Assembly: GCA_028705905.1 (NCBI GenBank)
Contig: JAQWCP010000124.1
Span: 1-5,546 of the forward strand
Source: Oscillospiraceae bacterium
Lineage (GTDB): Bacteria > Bacillota > Clostridia > Oscillospirales > Oscillospiraceae
Length of the DNA stretch: 5,546 nucleotides
Direction of reading: 5' to 3'
The notes under the pieces: model-generated
What the model was told of the DNA's origin: nothing
Databases searched by the model: none
Seen by the model: the letters and a program-made list of their open reading frames with translations, nothing else
In this document: positions 1 through 5,546 of the stretch, piece after piece
How positions within the stretch are numbered: the stretch's first letter is position 1
Layout of the letters: every line of letters begins with the position of its first letter
Program-made: the position numbers and the translations under genes

Positions 1-705
1 GAGCTCCACAAATGTGATGAACATAATCAGCAAATAGGACTGTAAGAGCCTGCCTATGGTGTGGCTAAATGCTTGGGATGTGCCAGATACCAAATGAGAA
101 TACCGTTCCGGGAGCTGGCGCAGCAGGAAGGCTTTGATTTTGGTGTATTCCGCGCTCATAAAAAATGTGCTGATTAACGTAACGATAAAAGCCATGAGTA
201 CGGAGGGTACGACCCTGGCGGCACCGGTCACCAAGCTGACCGCAAAGGAGGAAACACCCACCAATTCTGCTTGAATGTAGGAGAGGGCGTTGTTGGTGAA
301 CGTGCGGATCTGTGTTTCCCATTCCTTTGGCATGTTCGTCAGAATGCCGTCTAATCGAGTGCGGATGGACTCGATGACGGAAGGAGCCGTTTTCGCGAAC
401 CAGCCGGGAAGGGTTATGATAAAGGAGACCAACTCCATCATAGCTTTGCACAACAAGAAGCACAGGAGACCGACGACAATTGCCACCAAAATGAACGTAA
501 CAATAGAAGAAATTGTTTTTCGATGCAGCTTGGAGTGCTTTAAAATCCAGTTGATGGGGTGCTGGAGCAGAGAGGCGATCATCCACGCAATGAGAAAGGG
601 GAGGATCCATCCCAATAGGTACTTGAACGAAAGATAGGCCAGGGCTAAAATAATGGTGATAAATGCCGTGTTGATGATAAAACGAAGTTTACTCGATGTT
701 GCCAT
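1..705 (-). CDS. ytvI: AI-2E/YtvI-family sporulation membrane protein (partial, C-terminus beyond left edge)
   Basis: This reading frame starts at an ATG (705-703) and stays open for 235 codons to the left edge. GGAGG at 712-716 sits 6 bases before the ATG, and a TAG-free open frame fills the whole stretch. The product is a polytopic membrane protein: hydrophobic segments lie at about residues 9-30, 31-48, 65-88, 150-183 and 219-235. A typical YtvI/PerM soluble stretch (about 100-148) lies between them. The family-like motifs are STFFMSAEYTKIKAFLLRQLP (about 179-199, the usual form being STFFxSKDYxKI) and SYLLIMFITFVEL at the very end. Full-length relatives have about 340-370 residues, so roughly the last third is missing. 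In Bacillus, YtvI is a sporulation-linked integral membrane protein; the wider family includes AI-2 exporters and Na+/H+ antiporters. Transported substrate is unknown. Family assignment is firm; the exact ytvI symbol is inferred. Confidence 0.82.
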   Translation of the reverse strand, partial: MATSSKLRFIINTAFITIILALAYLSFKYLLGWILPFLIAWMIASLLQHPINWILKHSKLHRKTISSIVTFILVAIVVGLLCFLLCKAMMELVSFIITLPGWFAKTAPSVIESIRTRLDGILTNMPKEWETQIRTFTNNALSYIQAELVGVSSFAVSLVTGAARVVPSVLMAFIVTLISTFFMSAEYTKIKAFLLRQLPERYSHLVSGTSQAFSHTIGRLLQSYLLIMFITFVEL

Positions 706-1010
706 GCGGTTCCTCCCTCGGGCAATCGATGTGGGTGATAGAATGGATTTGGGGAATCATCCTCCAAACAGCGGAACATAGGGCGCCGGGCAGGGGAGCC
801 GTTGGAGAGACTGGAGCTTATGTTTGGAACAAACGAAATTGGGGAAAATGTCCATGTCAGAACGCCTTAAAACCAGGAAATATTTGTGCAAATCATAAAA
901 TCAAACGGGGAAAAGTGGGGAATCGAGCCAAAGAGCTTGAAAAATTTTTGACATATGGTAGTATAAGAAAGCGAATGTAAGCGAACGATTTTTAAAAAGG
1001 AGTTGGGAAA
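706..1010. other. Divergent intergenic region between ytvI and hppA
   Basis: About 305 bases separate the divergently transcribed ytvI-like gene and hppA. The hppA-proximal part (about 935-1000) is AT-rich and carries the probable hppA promoter and ribosome-binding site. The ytvI-proximal part holds that gene's GGAGG site (712-716) and an imperfect inverted repeat around 748-768 (TTTGGGGA facing TCCTCCAAA). No convincing minus-strand -35/-10 pair was found for ytvI; a forespore or mother-cell sigma factor could use a different consensus. A 94-codon plus-strand frame (696-980) has no start-site signal or recognisable product and is not called. Confidence 0.6.
937..976 (+). promoter_or_regulatory. 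Probable hppA promoter
   Basis: The AT-rich block just upstream of hppA contains a perfect -35 hexamer TTGACA at 948-953, but the hexamer 17 bases later (GCGAAT, 971-976) is a weak -10. The alternative is TTGAAA at 937-942 with TATAAG at 962-967, which has better hexamers but a long 19-base spacer. Either choice would put the transcript start some 25-40 bases before the ATG. The site is probable from composition and position; which pair is used cannot be decided by reading. Confidence 0.45.
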
Positions 1011-3098
1011 ATGTTCGAAAATCTGTTCTGGATCGGTTTCGTCGGGGCAGCTTTGGCATTGATCTTTGCCTTGGTGCAGAGTCGAAAAGTGTTAAAGTTT
1101 TCCGAGGGAACCGATCAGATGAAGACCATCGCAGCGGCGATTCGTTCAGGGGCCAATGCATATTTGAAACGGCAATATGCAGGTGTTTTGAAAGTCTTCA
1201 TTGTCGTGTTCATCATCCTCTTGATTTTAGCGTTCAACCCGTGGAAGGTGCTGCTTGCGCCCTTCGTACCCTTTGCGTTCCTGACCGGTGGCATTTACTC
1301 CGGCCTGGCGGGCTTTATTGGTATGCGGATTGCAACTTCCGCCAACGCCCGTACTGCCCAGGCGGCTCATGAAGGTTTGAACCGCGGGCTGAGGGTTGCG
1401 TTCTCCTCCGGCTCTGTCATGGGCTTCACGGTGGTTGGCTTGGGTATTCTGGACATTACGGTCTGGGTTCATATTTTGAAGTATGGGTTCCACTGTGATC
1501 CGGCCACTGTTGGTTCTACTATGGTTATGTTCGGCATGGGTGCTTCTTTCATGGCGCTGTTTGCCCGTGTTGGCGGCGGTATTTTTACTAAAGCAGCAGA
1601 CGTGGGCGCCGACCTGGTTGGTAAAGTAGAAGCGGGCATTCCGGAAGATGACCCCCGCAACCCGGCCGTTATTGCAGATAACGTGGGCGACAACGTGGGT
1701 GACGTTGCTGGCATGGGGGCGGATCTGTATGAATCTTATGTCGGCTCCATCCTGGCTTCTTTCGCCCTGGCCGTTTCCGCAGGGTACGGCTGGAACGGTA
1801 TCTTTATGGCGTTGGCTTTGGGTGTTGTGGGCATCATCGCCGCTTTGATTGGCACATTCTTCATTCGCACAGGAGAAAGCACAGATCAGAAAGCCCTCCT
1901 GTCTGCTTTGCGCCGCGGCACATATATTGCGGCCGTTTTGGCTGCTGTTGCTGCCATTCCCCTAAGTTATTTCATTATGGGACAGGCTTCCTGGGTTGGC
2001 ATTTTTGTGGCCATTTTGTCGGGCCTTGTGGCAGGCGTTTTGATTGGCTATTTCACGGAGTATTACACTTCTGACACATATAAGCCCACCAGAGAGCTGG
2101 CGGAAACCACGCAAACTGGTCCTGCCACTGTCATCATTGGCGGTATTTCTCTGGGCATGAAATCCACTTGCGTTCCCATCATCGTGGTGGGCGCGGCCAT
2201 CCTCGTCAGCTACTTTGCAGCCGGCGGTGGCGCAGACCCTGCCAAGGGCCTCTTTGGCATTGGCATCGCTGCCGTAGGCATGCTTTCCACTTTGGGCATC
2301 ACATTGGCGACGGACGCATATGGCCCTGTTGCAGACAATGCGGGCGGTATTGCGGAAATGTCCGGGCTGGGCGAAGAAGTCCGCGAGCGGACCGACGCGC
2401 TGGATGGTCTCGGCAACACCACCGCTGCCACCGGAAAGGGCTTTGCCATCGGCTCTGCTGCCCTCACCGCTTTGGCGCTTTTGGTTTCCTATATCGACCT
2501 TGTGAAAGCACAAGACCCGGATATCCTGAACCTTTCCATTACGAACCCGCCTCTCCTGGTTGGTATCTTCCTGGGCGCGATGCTGGCGTTCCTTTTCTCC
2601 GCCCTCACCATGTCGGCGGTTGGGCGCGCGGCGCAGAGTATTGTGGTGGAAGTGCGCCGTCAGTTCAGAGAGATCCAAGGCATTATGGAAGGCACCGGAA
2701 AGCCGGACTATGAATCTTGCATTGATCTCTGTACCCGCAGCGCACAAAAAGAGATGATCATGCCTTCTCTGCTGGCCATTATTGTTCCTGTAATCGTTGG
2801 GTTGATCCTTGGCGTCAATGGTGTAGTGGGCCTTCTGGCTGGCGTCACCGTCACCGGTTTTGCACTGGCTGTTTTTATGTCCAATGCAGGTGGTGCTTGG
2901 GACAACGCGAAGAAGTATATCGAAGCAGGTCACTTGGGTGGTAAGGGCAGCGAGAACCACAAGGCTGCTGTAGTGGGGGATACCGTAGGGGATCCGTTTA
3001 AGGATACCTCTGGCCCTTCTCTCAACATTCTGATCAAGTTGGTTTCCACTGTCTCTATCGTATTCTCTTCCTTGATCATTGCATTCCACTTAATGTAA
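1011..3098 (+). CDS. hppA: Ion-translocating membrane pyrophosphatase (K+-dependent type)
   Basis: The product hydrolyses pyrophosphate and uses the energy to pump Na+ and/or H+ across the cytoplasmic membrane. It has 695 residues, normal for the family, and an expected 16 membrane helices. The signature block runs from GGGIFTKAADVGADLVGKVE (188-207) through EDDPRNPAVIADNVGDNVGD (212-231), with Mg-PPi ligands including D223, D227 and D231. DAYGPVADNAGGIAEM lies at 435-450, and the C-terminal catalytic block VVGDTVGDPFKDTSGPSLN at 654-672, with D657, D661, K664 and D665. A472 and G475 in NTTAATGK mark the K+-dependent class, since K+-independent enzymes carry K and T there. The gate shows D238, E241 and K676; glutamate in the DLYES position is typical of Na+-pumping or related enzymes rather than plant H+ pumps. 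A strong ribosome-binding site, AAAAAGGAG (994-1002), precedes the ATG by 8 bases. The gene is a single transcription unit with its own terminator. Function is certain; the pumped ion is not. Confidence 0.97.
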   Translation: MFENLFWIGFVGAALALIFALVQSRKVLKFSEGTDQMKTIAAAIRSGANAYLKRQYAGVLKVFIVVFIILLILAFNPWKVLLAPFVPFAFLTGGIYSGLAGFIGMRIATSANARTAQAAHEGLNRGLRVAFSSGSVMGFTVVGLGILDITVWVHILKYGFHCDPATVGSTMVMFGMGASFMALFARVGGGIFTKAADVGADLVGKVEAGIPEDDPRNPAVIADNVGDNVGDVAGMGADLYESYVGSILASFALAVSAGYGWNGIFMALALGVVGIIAALIGTFFIRTGESTDQKALLSALRRGTYIAAVLAAVAAIPLSYFIMGQASWVGIFVAILSGLVAGVLIGYFTEYYTSDTYKPTRELAETTQTGPATVIIGGISLGMKSTCVPIIVVGAAILVSYFAAGGGADPAKGLFGIGIAAVGMLSTLGITLATDAYGPVADNAGGIAEMSGLGEEVRERTDALDGLGNTTAATGKGFAIGSAALTALALLVSYIDLVKAQDPDILNLSITNPPLLVGIFLGAMLAFLFSALTMSAVGRAAQSIVVEVRRQFREIQGIMEGTGKPDYESCIDLCTRSAQKEMIMPSLLAIIVPVIVGLILGVNGVVGLLAGVTVTGFALAVFMSNAGGAWDNAKKYIEAGHLGGKGSENHKAAVVGDTVGDPFKDTSGPSLNILIKLVSTVSIVFSSLIIAFHLM

Positions 3099-3118
3099 CC
3101 AATACCTGGTGGATTCTT

Positions 3119-3156
3119 CCGGGCCGTGTGCAGTCAGTACACGGCCCGGTTTTGTT
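3119..3156 (+). terminator. Rho-independent terminator of hppA
   Basis: A perfect 11-base-pair stem (CCGGGCCGTGT at 3119-3129 with ACACGGCCCGG at 3139-3149) around a 9-base loop is followed by TTTTGTT. It begins 20 bases after the hppA stop codon. Confidence 0.9.
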
Positions 3157-3249
3157 CAAACTCAAACGGTTGCGCCGGGGATGGGCCTGCACTGAATATT
3201 CTGTGTCAGAACCCATCTGATTATTTATATGGCGCGCAAAGAAATTAGA

Positions 3250-3295
3250 ATATAGAGAAAGGGCAGGGAGGGTGCTTCAAGCACCCTCCCTGCCC
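3250..3295 (-). terminator. Strong terminator-like hairpin facing the minus strand
   Basis: GGGCAGGGAGGGTGC (3261-3275) pairs perfectly with 3281-3295, giving a stem of 15 pairs (16 with the closing T-A) and a 3-5 base loop. On the minus strand the stem is followed by TTTCTCTATATTCT, so it would end leftward transcripts. On the plus strand no U-run follows. It lies about 390 bases past the lysA stop and beyond lysA's own terminator. It is therefore either a second back-up stop for lysA or the end of a separate transcript from the 3296-3630 stretch. Confidence 0.7.
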
Positions 3296-3630
3296 TCGAT
3301 TAGCCGCGATTCTGAAGACAACGGATATTGGAATGGCAAACATCTTTTCGTGGGGACAAAGCGAAGAAAAAGTTCCGTTTTCCGAAGGAAATCGCACAGC
3401 GCCGCCATGCGGCGGGGCACAGGCTCTTCGTTCTGCCCTGTGAGAGGCAGAACGCCCATCTCCCGGCTTATCACCGCATCCCGGGAAAGAGAGATCCTTT
3501 CCACCAACATGCCACAGCGGGGCGAAGAGCGCCTCCTTTTTGGCTTGCTTCCTTCCCCTCTGTTGCCGCAGGAGACTCCCATATTATTTTGCATGGAAAG
3601 ACTCGGCGTACATGCCCCTGCACCAAGAAA
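3296..3630 (-). other. Unassigned hairpin-rich stretch between two minus-strand terminators
   Basis: About 335 bases lie between the lysA terminator and a second minus-strand terminator with no recognisable gene. A 122-codon minus-strand frame (3645-3277) crosses it, but its product is rich in Arg and Ser and resembles nothing I know. Its start lies inside the lysA terminator stem and its stop inside the loop of the next hairpin. An internal start at 3594 has no ribosome-binding site. The stretch holds several local hairpins: CGTTCTGCC/GGCAGAACG (3429-3437 with 3446-3454), CGCCGC/GCGGCG (3400-3405 with 3409-3414) and GGAAAG/CTTTCC (3484-3489 with 3497-3502). A TAATAT -10-like box on the minus strand at 3586-3581 has no matching -35. 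It could be a small RNA, a degraded gene, or plain spacer. None of the standard RNAs (tmRNA, RNase P RNA, SRP RNA) was recognised. Confidence 0.35.
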
Positions 3631-3665
3631 CGCGCCGACCGTCAAAATGCAAGACGGTCGGCGCG
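3623..3665 (-). terminator. Rho-independent terminator of lysA
   Basis: A perfect 13-pair GC-rich stem (CGCGCCGACCGTC at 3631-3643 with its complement at 3653-3665) encloses a 9-base loop. It is followed on the minus strand by TTTCTT. It starts 16 bases after the lysA stop codon. Confidence 0.88.
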
Positions 3666-3681
3666 CTGCCTTTTATCAAGA

Positions 3682-4923
3682 TCAGTCAAAAATCATGGTG
3701 GCGAAATAATCGTCTGGCGTCTCTGCCCGGCGAATGAGCCTGGTGCTGCCATCTTCCTGAAGCAACACTTCCGCAGAGCGCAGCCGGCCATTATAATTAT
3801 ACCCCATTGCATATCCATGGGCTCCGGTGTCATGGATGACCAGCAGATCCCCCCGGTCAATCTTTGGGAGCATCCGGTCAATGGCGAATTTATCATTATT
3901 TTCGCACAGCGCACCAGTGATATCATATTTATGATCACAGGGCAGCGCTTCTTTTCCCATGACTGTGATATGATGGTATGCGCCATACATGGCGGGACGC
4001 ATTAAGTTGGCCGCGCAGGCGTCCACCCCGATATATTCTTTGTGAATGTGCTTTTCATGGGTGGCTGTTGTCACCAGGCAGCCATACGGCCCCAGCATAA
4101 ACCGGCCCAACTCCGTGTAAATTGCCACATCACCCATGCCGGCAGGCACCAAGATCTCTTCATATTTCTGCCGCACGCCTTCCCCGATGGCCAGAATGTC
4201 GTTGGCCTCTTGTTCTGGGCGATAGGGGATGCCCACACCGCCAGACAGATTGATAAACCGGATGTCAGCGCCTGTTTCCTGCTTCAGCTCCACCGCTGTC
4301 TGGAACAAAATTCCCGCAAGGGCAGGATAATATGCATTTGAGATGGTGTTGCTGGCCAAAAAGGCGTGGATGCCAAATTGCTTCACACCAAGCTCTTTGA
4401 GCTTTCGGAAGCCCTCTGTCAATTGGGGTCTCGTAAACCCATATTTGGCGTCGCCTGGATTGTCCATAATTTCGTTGGAAATGGAAAAGTGGCCGCCTGG
4501 ATTGTAACGGCAGGAGATCACTTCGGGAATCCCGGCCACTTCCTTCAAAAAGTCAATGTGGGTAAAGTCGTCCAAATTGATGGTAGCGCCCAATTTGCGT
4601 GCCAGCACAAATTCTTCCGGAGGTGTGTCATTGGAAGAAAACATGATGTCGCTGCCAAGGAACCCACATCGGTCGGAAAGCATCAACTCCGTGAGCGACG
4701 AACAGTCTACGCCGCAGCCCTCTTCCTGCAAAATCTTCAAAATGGCTGGGTTTGGCGTTGCCTTGACCGCAAAATATTCTTTAAATCCCGGGTTCCAGGC
4801 AAATGCCTGGTGTAACGTTCTGGCATTTTCCCGAATTCCATGTTCATCATATAAATGAAATGGGGTAGGGTACTTAGCTGTGATTTCTGTTAGCTGTTCT
4901 GACGTGACAAAGGGTTTCTTCAT
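3682..4923 (-). CDS. lysA: Diaminopimelate decarboxylase (PLP-dependent)
   Basis: The enzyme converts meso-2,6-diaminopimelate to L-lysine and CO2, the last step of bacterial lysine synthesis, in the cytoplasm. It has 413 residues, normal for LysA, with an N-terminal alanine-racemase-type barrel and a C-terminal beta domain. Visible sites are the PLP lysine K54 in YFAVKA, H186 in GIHAFLASN, the phosphate-binding glycines of SGGVGIPY (227-234), and E271-R274 in ELGR. The partner-subunit cysteine is C340-E341 in GALCENND, and GYNYNGRLRSAEVLL (374-388) is the C-terminal signature. Two motifs depart from the common form: ELGR instead of EPGR, and DTGAHGYAM where DAGAYGFSM is usual. The frame is open for 64 more codons upstream, but the ATG at 4923 is preferred. 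Homology begins there, AAAGGAAGG (4933-4941) lies 9 bases upstream, and the promoter sits inside the extension. A related PLP amino-acid decarboxylase of the same fold is the main alternative. Confidence 0.9.
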   Translation of the reverse strand: MKKPFVTSEQLTEITAKYPTPFHLYDEHGIRENARTLHQAFAWNPGFKEYFAVKATPNPAILKILQEEGCGVDCSSLTELMLSDRCGFLGSDIMFSSNDTPPEEFVLARKLGATINLDDFTHIDFLKEVAGIPEVISCRYNPGGHFSISNEIMDNPGDAKYGFTRPQLTEGFRKLKELGVKQFGIHAFLASNTISNAYYPALAGILFQTAVELKQETGADIRFINLSGGVGIPYRPEQEANDILAIGEGVRQKYEEILVPAGMGDVAIYTELGRFMLGPYGCLVTTATHEKHIHKEYIGVDACAANLMRPAMYGAYHHITVMGKEALPCDHKYDITGALCENNDKFAIDRMLPKIDRGDLLVIHDTGAHGYAMGYNYNGRLRSAEVLLQEDGSTRLIRRAETPDDYFATMIFD

Positions 4924-4959
4924 GGGTTGGTGCCTTCCTTTCGTTTGCAATACGATTCT

Positions 4960-4988
4960 ATGATATCTGAAATTTTTCCTCTTGTAAA
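4960..4988 (-). promoter_or_regulatory. lysA promoter (sigma-A type)
   Basis: On the minus strand, TTTACA (4988-4983) and TATCAT (4965-4960) are separated by exactly 17 bases, each one mismatch from consensus. Transcription would start near 4953, giving a leader of only about 30 bases. That is too short for a lysine riboswitch, so any control must act at initiation. Confidence 0.7.
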
Positions 4989-5019
4989 TACAAAATCCGG
5001 TGTTTAACTCTGAAATTTT
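4966..5019. repeat. Direct repeat TCTGAAATTTT in the lysA promoter region
   Basis: The 11-base sequence TCTGAAATTTT occurs at 4966-4976 and again at 5009-5019. The two copies are 43 bases apart, close to four helical turns, on the same face. A partial copy, TGAAATT, follows at 5021-5027. The first copy occupies the spacer between the lysA -35 and -10, and the second lies just upstream of the -35. That arrangement fits a regulator binding site, but the repeats are AT-rich and could be chance. Confidence 0.4.
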
Positions 5020-5303
5020 ATGAAATTGCAACTTTTTTGCATAGCCAGACATCGGTGCATCCCGTAGCAGGCCAAAGGCAAGGCGAACCTTTCGTGGTTG
5101 ACAGAAACCTTGCATTTGGAAAAACTGAAGCCATACGGATAGGATGGCCTAATCGCATCGAAACGGCTGCTGGATATAACGGTTTCTCCCAATTCGCCAA
5201 CAAGTGATCGAATGGTTTGGTCTGTCATTTCCATGGGGTCAGCGTCCATGGCATAGTACAGCATGCCGGCTTTGGCCGTTTCTTTTTCAGTGGCATTTCT
5301 CAT
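5004..5303 (-). pseudogene. Probable decayed sugar O-acetyltransferase remnant (maltose/galactoside acetyltransferase type)
   Basis: The 99-codon frame begins MRNATEKETAKAGMLYYAMDADP, which resembles the usual N-terminus of maltose O-acetyltransferases (M-TEKEKMLAGxLYDAxDPEL). After about residue 25 a stretch corresponding to the arginine-rich helices seems deleted. IRSLVGELGE and then RPSYPYGFSFS loosely recall LLRELLGxxGE and PPFxCDYGYNIxIG. Beyond that the similarity fades, and the frame ends far short of the normal 180-200 residues. No left-handed beta-helix hexapeptide repeats remain. The start has an SD-like AGGGAG only two bases away, and the 3' end runs into the lysA promoter. The acetyl-CoA:sugar acetyltransferase function is presumably lost. 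The assignment rests on short motif resemblance remembered from the family; a non-coding spacer is the alternative. Confidence 0.45.
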
Positions 5304-5361
5304 CTCTCCCTACGGGATGGGCGGTCACGCAAACCGTTAGATTGGGATCATCAAACAAGGG

Positions 5362-5401
5362 ATAAAAAAACCAGGGTGTATCTGAAGATACACCCTGGTT
5401 T
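5362..5401 (-). terminator. Rho-independent terminator of the right-edge gene
   Basis: AAACCAGGGTGTATC (5368-5382) pairs perfectly over 15 bases with 5387-5401 around a TTCA loop (minus-strand sense). The minus strand then continues with TTTTTTT (5370-5364). It begins 23 bases after the stop codon of the right-edge coding sequence. Confidence 0.92.
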
Positions 5402-5424
5402 CATCTGTTGATTGTTCCATATGG

Positions 5425-5546
5425 TCAGTTGATGATATCGTCCCATTCCGGTTCTTTTTTATACTGGGTTTTAGCCAGGAAGAAGGAGAGCGTCATCAAA
5501 AGGGCAGCGCCGATGGCAACTTGCAGTATGTACCACAAAATGCCCT
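5425..5546 (-). CDS. C-terminal end of an unidentified membrane protein (partial)
   Basis: An open frame enters from the right edge and ends at the TGA at 5427-5425, giving the last 39 residues of a protein. Residues 1-24 of this fragment (from GILWYILQVAIG) form one hydrophobic membrane helix. It is followed by a short charged tail, KTQYKKEPEWDDIIN, which by the positive-inside rule lies in the cytoplasm. Coding is supported by the strong terminator placed immediately after the stop. The fragment is too short to name: the C-terminal end of a transporter, such as a PTS EIIC or a secondary carrier, would fit, but nothing decides it. Confidence 0.6.
   Translation of the reverse strand, partial: GILWYILQVAIGAALLMTLSFFLAKTQYKKEPEWDDIIN

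Noticed and set aside
1..6. The window begins exactly with GAGCTC, a SacI site.
   Set aside because: It may reflect a cloned fragment end, but it is in frame with the ytvI-like gene (Glu-Leu of ITFVEL) and one six-base match carries no biological meaning.
65..637. Two open frames (181 codons minus, 115 codons plus) in the left gene.
   Set aside because: They are out-of-frame shadows of the ytvI-like gene. Their products are His/Arg-rich with no membrane pattern, while the frame starting at 705 has clear family motifs.
705..718. AGGGAGGAACCGCA on the minus strand resembles the T-box consensus AGGGTGGNACCGCG (12 of 14).
   Set aside because: It coincides with the ribosome-binding site and start codon of the ytvI-like gene. 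No terminator/antiterminator pair or Stem I-like leader is seen, and the gene is not an amino-acid gene.
1962..3089. A 375-codon frame antisense to hppA.
   Set aside because: The product is a compositionally odd Arg/His/Gln-rich sequence without known motifs or a start signal. It is best explained by codon bias of hppA.
3272..4005. Plus-strand frames of 145 and 225 codons.
   Set aside because: They run through the lysA terminator and antisense to lysA, and one starts in a hairpin. Products are low-quality and unrecognised.
4924..4990. Possible lysine riboswitch upstream of lysA.
   Set aside because: The predicted leader is only about 30 bases and has no terminator. A lysine riboswitch needs about 170 bases or more.
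4924..5115. A 64-residue N-terminal extension of lysA in the same frame.
   Set aside because: It has no LysA homology and contains the promoter and ribosome-binding site that point to the ATG at 4923.

Overview
The window looks like chromosomal DNA of an endospore-type Firmicute, most likely a Clostridia member of moderate (about 50%, by eye) GC. The reasons are the purine-rich Shine-Dalgarno sequences, U-tailed hairpin terminators, a YtvI-like sporulation membrane protein, a K+-dependent type membrane pyrophosphatase and a clostridial-looking diaminopimelate decarboxylase. No phage, transposon, CRISPR array, tRNA or rRNA was seen.

Layout from left to right. At 1-705 (minus strand) is the N-terminal 235 codons of an AI-2E/YtvI-family membrane protein, cut by the left edge. 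A roughly 300-base divergent intergenic region holds a probable promoter for hppA (1011-3098, plus strand), a complete 695-residue ion-pumping membrane pyrophosphatase that ends in a strong terminator. From 3099 to 3681 lies a convergent intergenic region with three strong hairpins: the hppA terminator, the lysA terminator, and a third terminator-like hairpin facing the minus strand. The third one delimits an unexplained, hairpin-rich stretch of about 335 bases.

lysA (3682-4923, minus strand) encodes a PLP-dependent diaminopimelate decarboxylase. It has a good sigma-A-type promoter and a short leader that contains an 11-base direct repeat. Upstream of it, 5004-5303 (minus) looks like a decayed N-terminal remnant of a sugar O-acetyltransferase. 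At the right edge is the last 39 codons of an unidentified membrane protein (minus), followed by its own strong terminator.

Each gene appears to be its own transcription unit, with a terminator after every visible 3' end. HppA couples pyrophosphate hydrolysis to Na+ and/or H+ export, and LysA makes lysine from meso-diaminopimelate. There is no sign that the two work in one pathway. No clear new multi-gene system is visible. The most unexplained pieces are the 3261-3630 island, the repeat-containing lysA promoter, and the exact ion specificity of HppA.
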